From: Zhongshania aquatica
GTDB taxonomy: Bacteria > Pseudomonadota > Gammaproteobacteria > Pseudomonadales > Spongiibacteraceae
Assembly: GCF_027257955.1 (NCBI RefSeq)
Contig: NZ_JANZNQ010000004.1
Span: 62,001-126,000 of the forward strand
Length of the DNA: 64,000 nt
Reading direction: 5' to 3'
The notes under the pieces were generated by a model that ran no database searches, was not told where the DNA came from, and saw nothing but the letters and a program-made list of their open reading frames with translations. A program made the position numbers and the translations under genes. Below are positions 1 through 9,487 of this stretch, one piece after another (the stretch's first letter is position 1; each line of letters starts with the position of its first letter).

Positions 1-2
1 TT

Positions 3-1181
3 TATAGTGTTTTTTTATCAGGTAATGGTCCTCTGGTTTCAATCCTTCAAGAAGCGTTGGCTCGCGATAAGGTTGTACGCGGTAAAGAAAAGGGCGAAAG
101 AGTAAAGGTTGGTGTCGCACGAAGTGAGGTCAAAGCTTTTATCCAAAACGTTCATCATTTCCGTGATGATGGTTTGGCAAACCTTGAAAATGCACCGGTA
201 GAACATGTTGCGCTTTTCGATGAAGCACAACGTGCTTGGGATAAGGCTCAGACTGTGGACTTCATGAGGATGAAAAAGGGGCAGTCAAATTTCAATCAAT
301 CTGAACCTGAGTTTTTAATCTCATGCATGGATAGACATAAAGATTGGGCTGTTGTGGTTTGTTTAGTGGGGGGCGGCCAAGAGATTAATAAAGGCGAAGC
401 TGGAATACATGGTTGGTCACAAGCTGTTAAGGAATCTTTTCCTGAGTGGAATATTTATGCTTCCGATCAATTATTTGATAGCGAGTATGGTGGGCAAGCG
501 ACGATTAGTGATTTAAATGCTATCAAAGGCACAACTTTTATTCCTCAGTTACATTTAAAAGCGTCGATGCGTTCATTTCGCAGTGAAAAGGTGTCGCTTT
601 TCGTAAAGCAGTTATTAGACCTAGAAATCTCGCAGGCCCAAGACACTTTTAAAGAACTGTCTGAGAAGTATCCTATAGTCTTGACTCGTGATTTAGATCG
701 CGGTCGGGAATGGTTGCGTTCTAAAGCAAGGGGGTCTGAACGCTATGGTATCGTTGTTTCTTCTCAAGCTGAAAGACTGCGACCACTAGGCGTACATGTT
801 AAAGCGCCTGTTAATCCAGTTAATTGGTTTTTAGATGGTAAAGACCATGTACGTTCGTCTTATTATTTAGAAGATGTGGCAACAGAGTTTCATGTTCAGG
901 GTTTAGAGCTGGATTGGGCCTGCTTGGTTTGGGATGCCGATTTTAGGTATACGCCTAATGGATGGATGAATTGGTCGTTTAGGGGTAATAAATGGCAACG
1001 GGTTAAAAAAGAAGAGCGCCAGATGTACCAAAAGAACGCTTACCGCGTTTTATTAACTAGAGCTTGGCAAGGAATGATTGTGGTTGTACCTGAGGGTAAT
1101 GATACGGATATAACCCGGGCTAGGCGCTATTATGATGACACTTATGAGTATTTGGTAAAGGTTGGGCTTGAGGTTGTCTGA
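3..1181 (+). CDS. DUF2075 domain ATPase/helicase-like protein (5' partial)
   Basis: The reading frame is open from the window edge, so only the C-terminal 392 residues are present and the first TTG/ATG codons are not real starts. Just inside the edge the frame reads FLSGNGPLV followed by [10 protein letters not shown], a hallmark of DUF2075 proteins (P-loop NTPases related to Schlafen group 3 and helicases). A Walker-B-like LFDEAQRAW lies about 75 residues in. A superfamily-I motif-VI-like segment ([14 protein letters not shown]) lies near the C-terminus. The Walker A region must be upstream of the window. Family members often sit in genomic islands or near restriction and defence genes, and this gene looks more AT-rich than its neighbours. 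The biochemical role is not established. Confidence 0.8.
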   Translation, partial: YSVFLSGNGPLVSILQEALARDKVVRGKEKGERVKVGVARSEVKAFIQNVHHFRDDGLANLENAPVEHVALFDEAQRAWDKAQTVDFMRMKKGQSNFNQSEPEFLISCMDRHKDWAVVVCLVGGGQEINKGEAGIHGWSQAVKESFPEWNIYASDQLFDSEYGGQATISDLNAIKGTTFIPQLHLKASMRSFRSEKVSLFVKQLLDLEISQAQDTFKELSEKYPIVLTRDLDRGREWLRSKARGSERYGIVVSSQAERLRPLGVHVKAPVNPVNWFLDGKDHVRSSYYLEDVATEFHVQGLELDWACLVWDADFRYTPNGWMNWSFRGNKWQRVKKEERQMYQKNAYRVLLTRAWQGMIVVVPEGNDTDITRARRYYDDTYEYLVKVGLEVV

Positions 1182-1410
1182 GTATAAAAGTCGTTAAAGA
1201 CCGATGATTTAGGATTAATGGGGTTAGATTCGAATGGCACTAACTTAAGTATTAGGCCTCTTATATGCAAGGTCGTTAGTGAGTCTTTGATCCTGAGTTT
1301 CCTAATGCAGAGTTGCGTTTCCTTGTAGTAATCTTGCTTACACAGGTCGCAGCTGCACTTTGTTCCGCCTAAAATAAAATTCGATTCACTGTCGAGATAG
1401 AGAGAAAATT

Positions 1411-1863
1411 ATGGCGCTAGCAATCATTATGATCTTGTATGTCAGCGTCGGTGTTTTGGCTGCGGTCGGTTCGATGTATCTCTCCCACCGTTTTGTGCCG
1501 GCTCGATTCGAGTCTGCGTTTTATGGCGTATTTCTGATTTTTATCGCTGCGTTCTATCTTGCATTTACTTCCTATTTTGGCGATGAGTCGGCGTGGCGGC
1601 TTGAAACGACAGCGGTTGTCGTCTTTGCCATTTTGGGTTGCCTCGGTATAAGGCTGCCGATATTGCTTATCGCTGGCTACGCACTGCATGGTGCGTGGGA
1701 TCTTCTTCATGAGATTCATCAGCACAGCGGAGCAGATGTGTTCGTCGGTAGGCAATCTACACAGGTGCCACTTGCTTATGGCGCGTTCTGTGCGACCTTT
1801 GATTGGGCTGTGGCGATGTATTTCGTGTATCGGCGTAATGACTGGGTTGCAGCTAGGGCTTGA
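1411..1863 (+). CDS. DUF6010 family membrane protein
   Basis: This is a 150-residue integral membrane protein with about four hydrophobic segments. The motifs GYALHGAWDLLHE (about residues 90-102) and YGAFCATFDWAVAMYFVYRR (about 123-142) are typical of the DUF6010 family, whose function is unknown. The ATG start follows a GAGAGAAAA ribosome-binding stretch. The gene stands alone between the DUF2075 gene and a lipoprotein gene. The flanking gaps (1182-1410 and 1864-2131) hold nothing I can recognise. Confidence 0.65.
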   Translation: MALAIIMILYVSVGVLAAVGSMYLSHRFVPARFESAFYGVFLIFIAAFYLAFTSYFGDESAWRLETTAVVVFAILGCLGIRLPILLIAGYALHGAWDLLHEIHQHSGADVFVGRQSTQVPLAYGAFCATFDWAVAMYFVYRRNDWVAARA

Positions 1864-2131
1864 TTGTTCACAAAGAGCGCAACAACATAGAAAGCTCTCG
1901 TTCAGTTATGTTGGTAAATCTATCGGGTGTTGAGGCTAACATTTACTCGCTAGCGTAATCCCTTGTCTAGTTTCGATTTCTCTATTTTTGCCGCTAATTC
2001 CACCTGTTTTTTCGTCGACGTCTATACTTCCTAAATACGATGTAAGTTGACACTGCACATTTTGCCTATAAAGTGTCATAGTGGTTTTTGTTTAGTAAGG
2101 CAGTTCGCAAGCGCGAGCAGGGGTTGTGGCA

Positions 2132-4447
2132 GTGATTTTAAGAATAATAACGATATTAATGGCTCTGACATTGGCCGCCTGTGGGGGAAGTAGTTCCAGC
2201 GGGGGTGGTTCTGCGGGTACGCCAGACCCTGATCCGGGCTCCGGCGGTACGGCGGAAGACACGGCACAGCTGAGAGTGTTATCGAACCGCCCAGATATGG
2301 TGTCGGCGGGCGATGTATTGGTCGAGGTAGTCTTAGATAATGCCGCAGCGGTAGATGAGCTCGTGTTGACCCGCAATGGCAGCGATGTGACTAGTGTGTT
2401 GCAGGCGACGGCAGATAACCCTCTGCGCTTAGTGGGCGTGGTTGACGGTTTAGCGGTAGGTGACAATACCCTCAGTACCAATATTGGCAACGACATTACC
2501 GTGGTGAACCATCCGTCTGGTGGCCCAGTATTTACAGGCCCGCATATTCAGCCTTGGAAGTGCCAAGACACCGCCGTGGATGAGGATTGCAATCAGCCGG
2601 TTGAATATACTTGGCTGTATAAGTCGACCAATCCGCTGAACGAGGGTTTGCAACCTTACGATCCGGAAAACCCGCCAGTCGATGTGGCTATGACGACGAC
2701 GGATACCGGCGAAACCCTGCCGTTTATTGTGCGTCAGGAAAATGGATATCAGGCCCGCGATCAGTACACGATTTTTACTTTGCAGAAGGTCGATGAAGAT
2801 TGGACGCCAGTGCAGCCTCAGTCGCAATGGAACCGCCGCCTATTAGTCACCCACGGCGGTAACTGCCGTGGCGATCACGATACCGAGGCACCGAGTACCG
2901 ATGATTATTCCGGTACAATTCCGGGCAACCCGCTTATTGATCAGTCTTATATAACAGCGCTGGGTATGGGCTGGTCTGTACTGTCTACTGCGCAGCTTAA
3001 TCTTGGTCATAACTGTAATCTTAGCTATCAGGCCGAATCGCTGATGATGGCAAAGGAGCGCTTTATAGAACAATACGGCGAGCTGCGTTATACCGTCGGT
3101 ACGGGTTGTTCCGGCGGCGCGATAACCCAAAATATGATTGCCAATGCCTACCCCGGTTTGTACCAAGGCTTGTTAACTACCTGCACTTATCCCGATGTGA
3201 TGAGTACGGCGACCCAGTTTGCGGACTATCATATTTTGCTGCGTTATTTTGGCACCGACCCTGATAATCCGTCGCTATTGGCGAGGGATGGCACGCCGTT
3301 TACCGTGCAGCAGCAGAATGAGGTTTACGGTCATCTTAATGGCATCGTTAATGCGTCATTAGCTAACTCGGCTTTGTTTGCCGAGGCGGTTGATCCTGCA
3401 TCCGGTTGTGGCGGTATCAGCGATGAAGAACGTTTTGATCAAGACACCAACCCAGGCGGCGCGCGCTGTGATGTACTGACCTTTATGCAAAATATGATTG
3501 GTCAGCGTGAGCAATTCCCCGCTGAGGATCAGCTTCGCGATCATTGGTCGCAAATCGAAAAAGACTTAGGTTATGCCTTTTCTGGTTTTCCGCTGGGTAA
3601 TGAAGGTGTGCAATACGGCCTTATCCCCCTACAGCAAGGCATCATTACCCCAAGTCAGTTTTTAAAGTTGAATACCAATATTGGCGGTCTTGATCCTAGC
3701 TTGAATGTGACCGCTGAACGTTTGAAACCTGACTATCCGGCACTGCCGAATGCCTACCGCACGGGGATTTTGAATACCGTTGTGAATATGGATACCGTGC
3801 CAATCATTAATATGACGGGACCTGATCCCGGGGCTGCTCACGACAGTGTGCATGGCTATTGGGTGCGCTGGCGTCTTGAACGCGAATTTGGTAACCGCGA
3901 TAACTTTGTCCACTGGGGCGGCCTAACGCCATTGATTGGTGATCTGACGTATATGAGTCAATCGTTGGTCGCCATGGCATCGTGGTTAGACGCGATAGAA
4001 GCCGACACCAGCGACGCGCCACTGGCGCAGAAAATTGTCACTAACAAGCCTGCGAGTGTGCAAGATCAGTGCAGTGGCGTTCCCGGTCAAATGTGTCCTG
4101 AAGAGGCCATGCTAGTGTTTGGTACGCCGCGTACAAAAGCGGGTGCCGACAAATATGGTGATCAGGTGCAATGCCAGTTAAAGCCCTTTAGCCGCGCTGA
4201 TGATTACGGCTTGGGGAATATCGTATGGCAAGAAGCGGACTGGCAGAAGCTAGAGCAAACTTTTGCGACCGGCGTATGCGATTGGTCAAAGCGGCCTTTG
4301 GAATGGCAGCGGACAATTCCGTGGTTGAAGTACCAAGACGCATTGGGTGAAATGGTTATCGGCGGCGAGCAAATGGCGCCTGCGGATTTTCCTGCTGGCT
4401 GGGCGAGTCCTGCGTTTAGTAAAACCTGGGTGCCGGGTTGGCAGTAG
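2132..4447 (+). CDS. DUF6351 family lipoprotein, alpha/beta-hydrolase-like
   Basis: This is a secreted lipoprotein of about 771 residues. The N-terminal hydrophobic segment ends in the lipobox LAAC and is followed by a Gly/Ser-rich linker. The segment LSNRPDMVSAGDVLVEV and the overall length match DUF6351. The motif GTGCSGGA (about residues 322-330) resembles the nucleophile elbow of alpha/beta hydrolases, so an esterase-like activity on an extracytoplasmic ester is plausible but unproven. I chose GTG 2132 because AGGGG (2119-2123) lies 8 nt before it, against only 2 nt before the in-frame GTG at 2126. A strong hairpin at 4501-4530 separates it from the convergent LuxR-type gene. Confidence 0.7.
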   Translation: MILRIITILMALTLAACGGSSSSGGGSAGTPDPDPGSGGTAEDTAQLRVLSNRPDMVSAGDVLVEVVLDNAAAVDELVLTRNGSDVTSVLQATADNPLRLVGVVDGLAVGDNTLSTNIGNDITVVNHPSGGPVFTGPHIQPWKCQDTAVDEDCNQPVEYTWLYKSTNPLNEGLQPYDPENPPVDVAMTTTDTGETLPFIVRQENGYQARDQYTIFTLQKVDEDWTPVQPQSQWNRRLLVTHGGNCRGDHDTEAPSTDDYSGTIPGNPLIDQSYITALGMGWSVLSTAQLNLGHNCNLSYQAESLMMAKERFIEQYGELRYTVGTGCSGGAITQNMIANAYPGLYQGLLTTCTYPDVMSTATQFADYHILLRYFGTDPDNPSLLARDGTPFTVQQQNEVYGHLNGIVNASLANSALFAEAVDPASGCGGISDEERFDQDTNPGGARCDVLTFMQNMIGQREQFPAEDQLRDHWSQIEKDLGYAFSGFPLGNEGVQYGLIPLQQGIITPSQFLKLNTNIGGLDPSLNVTAERLKPDYPALPNAYRTGILNTVVNMDTVPIINMTGPDPGAAHDSVHGYWVRWRLEREFGNRDNFVHWGGLTPLIGDLTYMSQSLVAMASWLDAIEADTSDAPLAQKIVTNKPASVQDQCSGVPGQMCPEEAMLVFGTPRTKAGADKYGDQVQCQLKPFSRADDYGLGNIVWQEADWQKLEQTFATGVCDWSKRPLEWQRTIPWLKYQDALGEMVIGGEQMAPADFPAGWASPAFSKTWVPGWQ

Positions 4448-4500
4448 CCTTGAATTAACTTTTATCTAGTTTCCAGCTGAATGGGTGCTTGTTCAGTGCC

Positions 4501-4530
4501 GCTAAGTCCTAGCTGTTGCTAGGACTTAGC
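4501..4530. terminator. Bidirectional hairpin terminator
   Basis: This is a perfect 13-bp stem, GCTAAGTCCTAGC and its complement, with a TGTT loop. It sits between two convergent genes (stops at 4447 and 4553). T-rich sequence follows on the plus strand and A/T-rich sequence on the other side, so it probably serves both genes. Confidence 0.65.
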
Positions 4531-4552
4531 TTCGATTTTAGTGATTGAATAT

Positions 4553-5671
4553 TTATATTAAATCCATTTTGGTTCGGGCGAGCGACGACATAATTTTACT
4601 GAGCAATTCAGTTTGAGAGCGCACGCCAAGCTTTGCATAGATAGCTTTAAAATGTGACCTTATGGTGCTCTCTTTTACCGTCATGGCGGCTGAAATTTCT
4701 CTGACCACAAGGCCGCTGCTTAAGTGGCGCGTAACCATGGCTTCGGTTGTGGTAAGTCCGTATAAAATTTCGAGTCCTGCCAAATCAATATTCATATTTG
4801 TATTAATACTTTTAATTTGCAGAAGAAAACCGAGTTCCTGTGTGCCGGGCGTTAAGCTCGGAAGTAAGTGCGGCTCTATGCTAATTTGGTAGTGCTCGGT
4901 TCGCGCATAATTTCTTCGATTGCGCCTTTTATTTTCCGTAAATTCATTATTATTATTTATTAATCGTTCGATTGTATTGCGCAATTTATGTGACCGGAAC
5001 GACAGCTTGCCTGCGTTAATACAGGCGATGTCCTGGCAAAGAAATTCTTCGGCCAATGCATTTTGCGACACGATGGTGGAGTCTGATCGCAGCAGGTAGG
5101 CGGCGCTGTCGGTGATGCTGGTGATAGAGTCAAAAATGCTTTGCAAAGATTCTAACGCAATGTTGCGCTTATAAATGGCCAGCGCATTTTGCAGGTGGGG
5201 AATAAACAGGTTTAGTGTTTGGAGTTCTTCCTTGCTAAATGGCTTATGCTGGTGGCCGCGCTGAATAGTTACGCGAAAAGCCTGGCCAATCTTTGGGTCT
5301 TCAATGTACGCGCCGCAGGCATATCTTATGTCGAGTGGCTTGGTATAGTCGGCATAAAATTCTGAAGATAGAAATTTTCGATCTGGAAACATCTCGTTGC
5401 TGTGGAATTGTAATAGCGGAAGATCGGCCATCGCCTCCGCCCACACATCGGTATGTATAAAGTGCTCGCCGTAAAGCTGCAATTCGTCGTCACTCAAGTG
5501 CCGAGAAAAAACAATATCGCTTGCGTGAGTTTCGATTTCCTCAAACATCAAGGTTGTCGACCTGGATGGTATTTCAGTTTCTAGCATGGCAAAAAATGCC
5601 ATCCATCCATCAGCTTGGTGAGCATGTCGATATAGCTCACCAATTAGCTGGGACAATTTACTATTTCGCAT
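4553..5671 (-). CDS. LuxR-family transcriptional regulator
   Basis: This 372-residue regulator has a C-terminal LuxR/FixJ-type helix-turn-helix (about residues 300-365). The segments LTTTEAMVTRHLSSGLVVREIS and TIRSHFKAIYAKLGVRSQTEL contain the usual recognition-helix pattern. The N-terminal 280 residues are a non-receiver sensor region, with no phospho-acceptor aspartate motif seen and no autoinducer-domain signature. It is encoded convergent to the DUF6351 lipoprotein and divergent from the calcium-repeat lipoprotein at 5950, which makes that operon a candidate target. The ligand cannot be inferred. Confidence 0.75.
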   Translation of the reverse strand: MRNSKLSQLIGELYRHAHQADGWMAFFAMLETEIPSRSTTLMFEEIETHASDIVFSRHLSDDELQLYGEHFIHTDVWAEAMADLPLLQFHSNEMFPDRKFLSSEFYADYTKPLDIRYACGAYIEDPKIGQAFRVTIQRGHQHKPFSKEELQTLNLFIPHLQNALAIYKRNIALESLQSIFDSITSITDSAAYLLRSDSTIVSQNALAEEFLCQDIACINAGKLSFRSHKLRNTIERLINNNNEFTENKRRNRRNYARTEHYQISIEPHLLPSLTPGTQELGFLLQIKSINTNMNIDLAGLEILYGLTTTEAMVTRHLSSGLVVREISAAMTVKESTIRSHFKAIYAKLGVRSQTELLSKIMSSLARTKMDLI

Positions 5672-5949
5672 TAATTACTTATGGCCTTGTTATTTTTTCT
5701 TGACTCGCTTCCCTACGGCCATTTTTAAGTCGTTCTCCCCAATCTAGGGGAGGCGCTGAGTAAACTATACCGTTAGATTTAGTTGTGAGCAATTCTAAGT
5801 GCCCCTGCTGTTAATGCTGTGGGTGCTAGATGCGCTAATGAAGGAATATGACGGATTTCTTAGCACGTTAAATAGAGAATCCAAGGTCATAACAAAAATA
5901 AAGCGTGTGGCAGCGTTCAGCTACGTCGCGCAAAACCAAGGGTAGATTT

Positions 5950-7572
5950 ATGGTGGGATTTCATAAAAGACAAGCCAATACGGGTTTGCTTGGCATCACA
6001 TTGTCATCTGTGTTGCTAGCGGCTTGTGGCGGTGGAGGTGGGGGCGGCGGTTCTGCCGGCGCTGGGGGCACTGACATTAGCGGGACGCCGATTAAAGGCC
6101 CGATGGTCAATGCAGATGTATCGGCTTTTCGTTTTGATGCCAGCGATGACCGCTTGATAGGGAGTTTATTGGCAAGCGGCACGACCAATGAGCAAGCTGC
6201 AATTACCGGCCTAAGACTGCCCACTGATTACAGTGGCGTCTTTATTCTGGAAGTTCGAGTGAACGAGCAAACCCGCGATTTAAGCACTGATCTGGCTCCG
6301 GCGATCACCGTGTTTCGCACGGTGTTGAATAGCAGTAATGTGCAAAGCAATGTTCCTGTGTATCCATCGCCGCTGACCTCGTTAGCCTACGAACTGGCAG
6401 TGGATAATGCCGACTCGGCCGCATACGGCGGGAATGATGACGGCAGTGTAAGTGAAGAAGAACTGACAGCCGCGTTTGCTCTAGCTTCGCAAAAGGTACT
6501 GGCGACGGTGGGCTTTGGTCTAGAGCTTGATACAGACCTTAATGCCACCCCAGCGTTACTTACCTCGGCAACGACGACTACTGATGCCAAGCTTAAAGCG
6601 ATACGTTATCGCGCTGCGATAGAGGCTTTGAGTGCCATCTTGATAACGATGAAAGATGACGCGATCGCGAACAATGCCAGCTCGACACAAACTACAGATT
6701 CACTGTTATCCGCGCTGGCGGCTGACCTTGGTGATGACGTAATTGATGGCTCGGCCGGTGGTGAGCCAATTTCTGCATTTGCCGACATTACCGATGTTGT
6801 TGCGCTGGTGACGGTTGACCCGGCAACGCTTAAGGTTCCCGGCACCGACACGTCCATTGCGGATATTGAATCTGTGCTGGTCGCTGAGCAGGACGCCACT
6901 GGTGAAGACGTAGATAGCGCTGATGTTGCAAGTGGCAGCGTTTCCGCAGATCCAGAGCCTGCAAAGACAGCCTCGGATATCGATGGTGATGCTGTTGCGG
7001 ATAGCACAGACAATTGCCCAGCCGTTAGTAATCCCGGTCAAGAAGACTTGGACGAAGATGGCGCTGGTGATGTCTGTGATGGTGATCGCGATGGAGACGG
7101 TGTCCCAAACGCAGATGATGCCTTCCCAAATGATGCTACTGAGACCGTCGATACCGACAGTGACGGTATTGGCAACAATGCGGATACCGATGACGATGGT
7201 GATGGTGTTGCCGATGTTGATGATGCCTTCCCGCTAGATCCGTCGGAAACCACTGATACCGATCTCGATGGTATTGGCAACAATGCGGATACCGATGACG
7301 ACGATGACGGCGTTGCTGATGCTGAGGACGCCTTTCCGCTGGATGAAAATGAGTCCGTGGATTCGGATGGCGATGGTGTTGGTGACAATGGCGATACCGA
7401 TGTGGATGGTGACGGTGTTGACAATGACGTAGACAACTGCCCGGCGGTTGCGAATGAGGATCAAGCCGACAGCGATAGCGATGATATCGGTGATGTGTGT
7501 GATGAGGATGATCCAGAACCGACGTTAGCCGTGTGGGATAGCTTTAATTGGGATGACGCCAATTGGCAGTAA
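5950..7572 (+). CDS. Lipoprotein with thrombospondin type 3 calcium-binding repeats
   Basis: This is a 540-residue exported lipoprotein. The signal segment ends in LLAAC and is followed by a poly-Gly linker. Residues from about 25 to 340 form an unassigned domain beginning ISGTPIKGPMVNADVSAF. The C-terminal third is acidic and built from DxDxDGxxD thrombospondin type 3 loops, including two DNCP segments and three exact-length 35-residue repeats. The protein ends in an aromatic tail, WDSFNWDDANWQ. The start ATG 5950 is preceded at 7 nt by AAGGG; the longer GTG frame from 5905 has no such site. An exported protein follows 55 bp downstream, probably in the same transcript. The protein is likely surface-exposed and calcium-stabilised; its function is unknown. 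Confidence 0.7.
   Translation: MVGFHKRQANTGLLGITLSSVLLAACGGGGGGGGSAGAGGTDISGTPIKGPMVNADVSAFRFDASDDRLIGSLLASGTTNEQAAITGLRLPTDYSGVFILEVRVNEQTRDLSTDLAPAITVFRTVLNSSNVQSNVPVYPSPLTSLAYELAVDNADSAAYGGNDDGSVSEEELTAAFALASQKVLATVGFGLELDTDLNATPALLTSATTTTDAKLKAIRYRAAIEALSAILITMKDDAIANNASSTQTTDSLLSALAADLGDDVIDGSAGGEPISAFADITDVVALVTVDPATLKVPGTDTSIADIESVLVAEQDATGEDVDSADVASGSVSADPEPAKTASDIDGDAVADSTDNCPAVSNPGQEDLDEDGAGDVCDGDRDGDGVPNADDAFPNDATETVDTDSDGIGNNADTDDDGDGVADVDDAFPLDPSETTDTDLDGIGNNADTDDDDDGVADAEDAFPLDENESVDSDGDGVGDNGDTDVDGDGVDNDVDNCPAVANEDQADSDSDDIGDVCDEDDPEPTLAVWDSFNWDDANWQ
7096..7410 (+). repeat. Three tandem 105-bp coding repeats
   Basis: Three consecutive in-frame units start at 7096, 7201 and 7306, each encoding 35 residues of the pattern DGVxxxxDAFPxDxxExxDxDxDGxGxNxDTDxDx. 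A fourth, partial unit starts at 7411 and ends in DNCP. The first two units are the most alike at DNA level, with a long shared GGTATTGGCAACAATGCGGA block, which suggests recent duplication. Confidence 0.85.
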
Positions 7573-7627
7573 GAACACTGTAATTAAAAAAACAGATTTT
7601 AGTGAGCAGTTTTAGGGGAATATAAAA

Positions 7628-8302
7628 ATGAAAAAGCAGATTATTTTTGCAGCGGTACTGGGTTTTGCTACACCAAGCTTATTTGCCGGCGAAGTGGATG
7701 CCTCTTCGGTCACAACGTTTAGCGCCGGTACTCCGGCAAAGGCGGCGGAAGTCAACAGCACTTTCGGCGCGCTTATTGCTGCGATTAACGACAACGCTGA
7801 GCGAATCAGCAATTTAGAACTCGCGGAACCCAATAATTCCGTTGCTGGCGGCACGTACCAAATTCGCAGTATTAATAGCGAAGTGGCAGTGGGTAGCAGT
7901 GCTCAAAATGGATATCAACAAGACGGTCCTAACGATTTTGCCAATATCAGTAACGGCAGCCTTGCCGCTACGCTTAGCTTTTCTAGCGAAAGCCTTAGCG
8001 GCACATTTGTTGTGGACGCTGGCGCTGATAAGACCTATGAGGCAAATACGCCATTCAATCGCTTCACCGATTTTTCTGATTCAGAAAGTGAAACTAATCA
8101 GATTACTTACGTGCAAACTGGCAGTACGGTAAGCGTGACGTTTCCAGACGATGGCGACACATTCACGGTCGACTTTATAGTGAGTGGTGATGGTTCGGTG
8201 CTATTAACCAGATCATTTGATGCCGGTGATACTACCTTTAATGATGGTTCTACTGGCGAATTTTCCTTTATGGAATTATTGGTTGGGATTCGTACCGAGT
8301 AA
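7628..8302 (+). CDS. Exported protein of unknown function
   Basis: This 224-residue protein has a clear Sec signal peptide (cleavage near SLFA-GEV, residue 20). The segment TTFSAGTPAKAAEVNSTFGAL that follows resembles the N-terminal trimerisation-like stretch of collagen/tail-fibre-like and adhesin-like proteins, then a short coiled-coil-like stretch (about residues 55-63). The remainder is beta-rich, Ser/Thr/Gly-rich sequence without a recognised domain. AGGGGA lies about 9 nt before the ATG. It follows the calcium-repeat lipoprotein by 55 bp and is followed by a terminator, so the two form a probable operon. Confidence 0.6.
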   Translation: MKKQIIFAAVLGFATPSLFAGEVDASSVTTFSAGTPAKAAEVNSTFGALIAAINDNAERISNLELAEPNNSVAGGTYQIRSINSEVAVGSSAQNGYQQDGPNDFANISNGSLAATLSFSSESLSGTFVVDAGADKTYEANTPFNRFTDFSDSESETNQITYVQTGSTVSVTFPDDGDTFTVDFIVSGDGSVLLTRSFDAGDTTFNDGSTGEFSFMELLVGIRTE

Positions 8303-8316
8303 ATCTTGCTTGTCGC

Positions 8317-8352
8317 CATTACCAAGTGCAGCTTGTGCTTGGTAATGGGTTT
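8317..8352 (+). terminator. Rho-independent terminator
   Basis: This is a 10-bp perfect stem, CATTACCAAG and CTTGGTAATG, followed by GGTTTTGTTT. It lies 15 bp after the stop of the exported-protein gene, and the convergent gene stops at 8372. Confidence 0.65.
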
Positions 8353-8371
8353 TGTTTGCAGTATTCACTAT

Positions 8372-9487
8372 CTAGCCTGCAATGGGCGGATGGTCGTCAT
8401 ACTCGTCGGCGATGGGGTATATCTCTGGCTCAAAGGCCTCTCTAAACGCATTAACCTGTTCCAGCGCTTCTTCAATATTGGCTTTGTATTTGGCAATGTG
8501 GAAGAGTGCGTCGCCCTCATAGACCAGCGGTAAAAACGTTCGGCCGATGACAATGCCGTCGTCGCTGGCGAGTATTTTTACGTCTGAGCTATTGTCGCCC
8601 ATAGGGTCGGAGATCAGTGCCAGAACGTCGCCCTTCGTAACAAAGGCCCCGAGGGGAACAAGTGCTCTTAATACGCCGCTGCTGGTCGCGCGTAGCCATG
8701 CAGACTGGCCGGTAATCATGCTACTGCGTTTTGGTTTTTTACTTCGCGATGGCGGCAACATGCCAATGTGACGCATCACATTGAGAATGCCGCTGACACC
8801 GGCGCGAATGGCCACTTCGTCAAAGCGTAGGGCTTCGCCGGCTTCGTAAAGTAGAACCTGAATATTGTTTTCGCTGGCGATTTCTCGCAGCGAACCATCC
8901 CGCGTTGCTGAGTGCAAAATAACCGGTGCGCCAAAGCTTTCGGCCATGGCGAGGGTGCTTTTGTCTTTAATGTCGGCGCGAATTTGTGGCAGGTTACTGC
9001 GGTGCCTAGCGCCGGTATGTAGGTCGATGCCGTGGGTACACTTCAGCACCACTTCATTTAAAAAGGTGTGGGCCATACGTCCCGCGAGTGAGCTTTTTGG
9101 TGAGCCGGGAAACGAGCGATTAAGGTCGCGACCATCGGGAAGGTAGCGGCTATTGTTTAAGAAGCCGTGTACGTTGACGATGGGAATGGCCAGCAGTGTT
9201 CCGCGTATTGAGCGCAAGGCCTTGTGTTGCAGGAGCCGCCGAACAATTTCTACGCCGTTGATTTCGTCGCCGTGAATAGCGGCGCTTACGAACAAGGTTG
9301 GGCCATCTTTGCGGCCACGCACCGCTTTTACCGTCATCGATAATTCGGTGTGGGTATAAAGGTTGGCAACGGGCAGCTCGATTTGTTGGCGAGTGCCCGG
9401 GGTGATATCAATCCCTGCGATGGTTAGTTTTTGCATTCTTGTTTTTTCAGCCGGTTCCACGGGTTTTATTTTTATTCGGGCCGGCAT
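8372..9487 (-). CDS. Succinylglutamate desuccinylase/aspartoacylase family protein
   Basis: This is a zinc-dependent M14-like deacylase of about 371 residues. Zinc ligands are visible in [12 protein letters not shown] (H72, E75) and DLHTGA (H157). The substrate-binding [11 protein letters not shown] lies at about residues 118-128. The C-terminal part (about 270-350) resembles the biotinyl/lipoyl-like beta domain found in this subfamily. It is the last gene of an operon with RimB-like and RimK genes and overlaps rimK by about 40 bp, which suggests it trims or removes acyl/glutamyl groups in the same pathway. The family is broad and the substrate is unknown. The start ATG 9487 has a GAAG stretch upstream; an alternative ATG is at 9436. 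Confidence 0.75.
   Translation of the reverse strand: MPARIKIKPVEPAEKTRMQKLTIAGIDITPGTRQQIELPVANLYTHTELSMTVKAVRGRKDGPTLFVSAAIHGDEINGVEIVRRLLQHKALRSIRGTLLAIPIVNVHGFLNNSRYLPDGRDLNRSFPGSPKSSLAGRMAHTFLNEVVLKCTHGIDLHTGARHRSNLPQIRADIKDKSTLAMAESFGAPVILHSATRDGSLREIASENNIQVLLYEAGEALRFDEVAIRAGVSGILNVMRHIGMLPPSRSKKPKRSSMITGQSAWLRATSSGVLRALVPLGAFVTKGDVLALISDPMGDNSSDVKILASDDGIVIGRTFLPLVYEGDALFHIAKYKANIEEALEQVNAFREAFEPEIYPIADEYDDHPPIAG

Noticed and set aside
7096-7410. CRISPR-like periodicity
   Set aside because: The 105-bp units are in-frame coding repeats of a TSP3 protein with no spacers and no cas genes nearby.
6606-7436. Ser-rich frames on the minus strand opposite the calcium repeats
   Set aside because: They are complements of Asp/Gly codon repeats (GAT/GAC read as Ser/Ile codons) and carry no RBS or homology signature.
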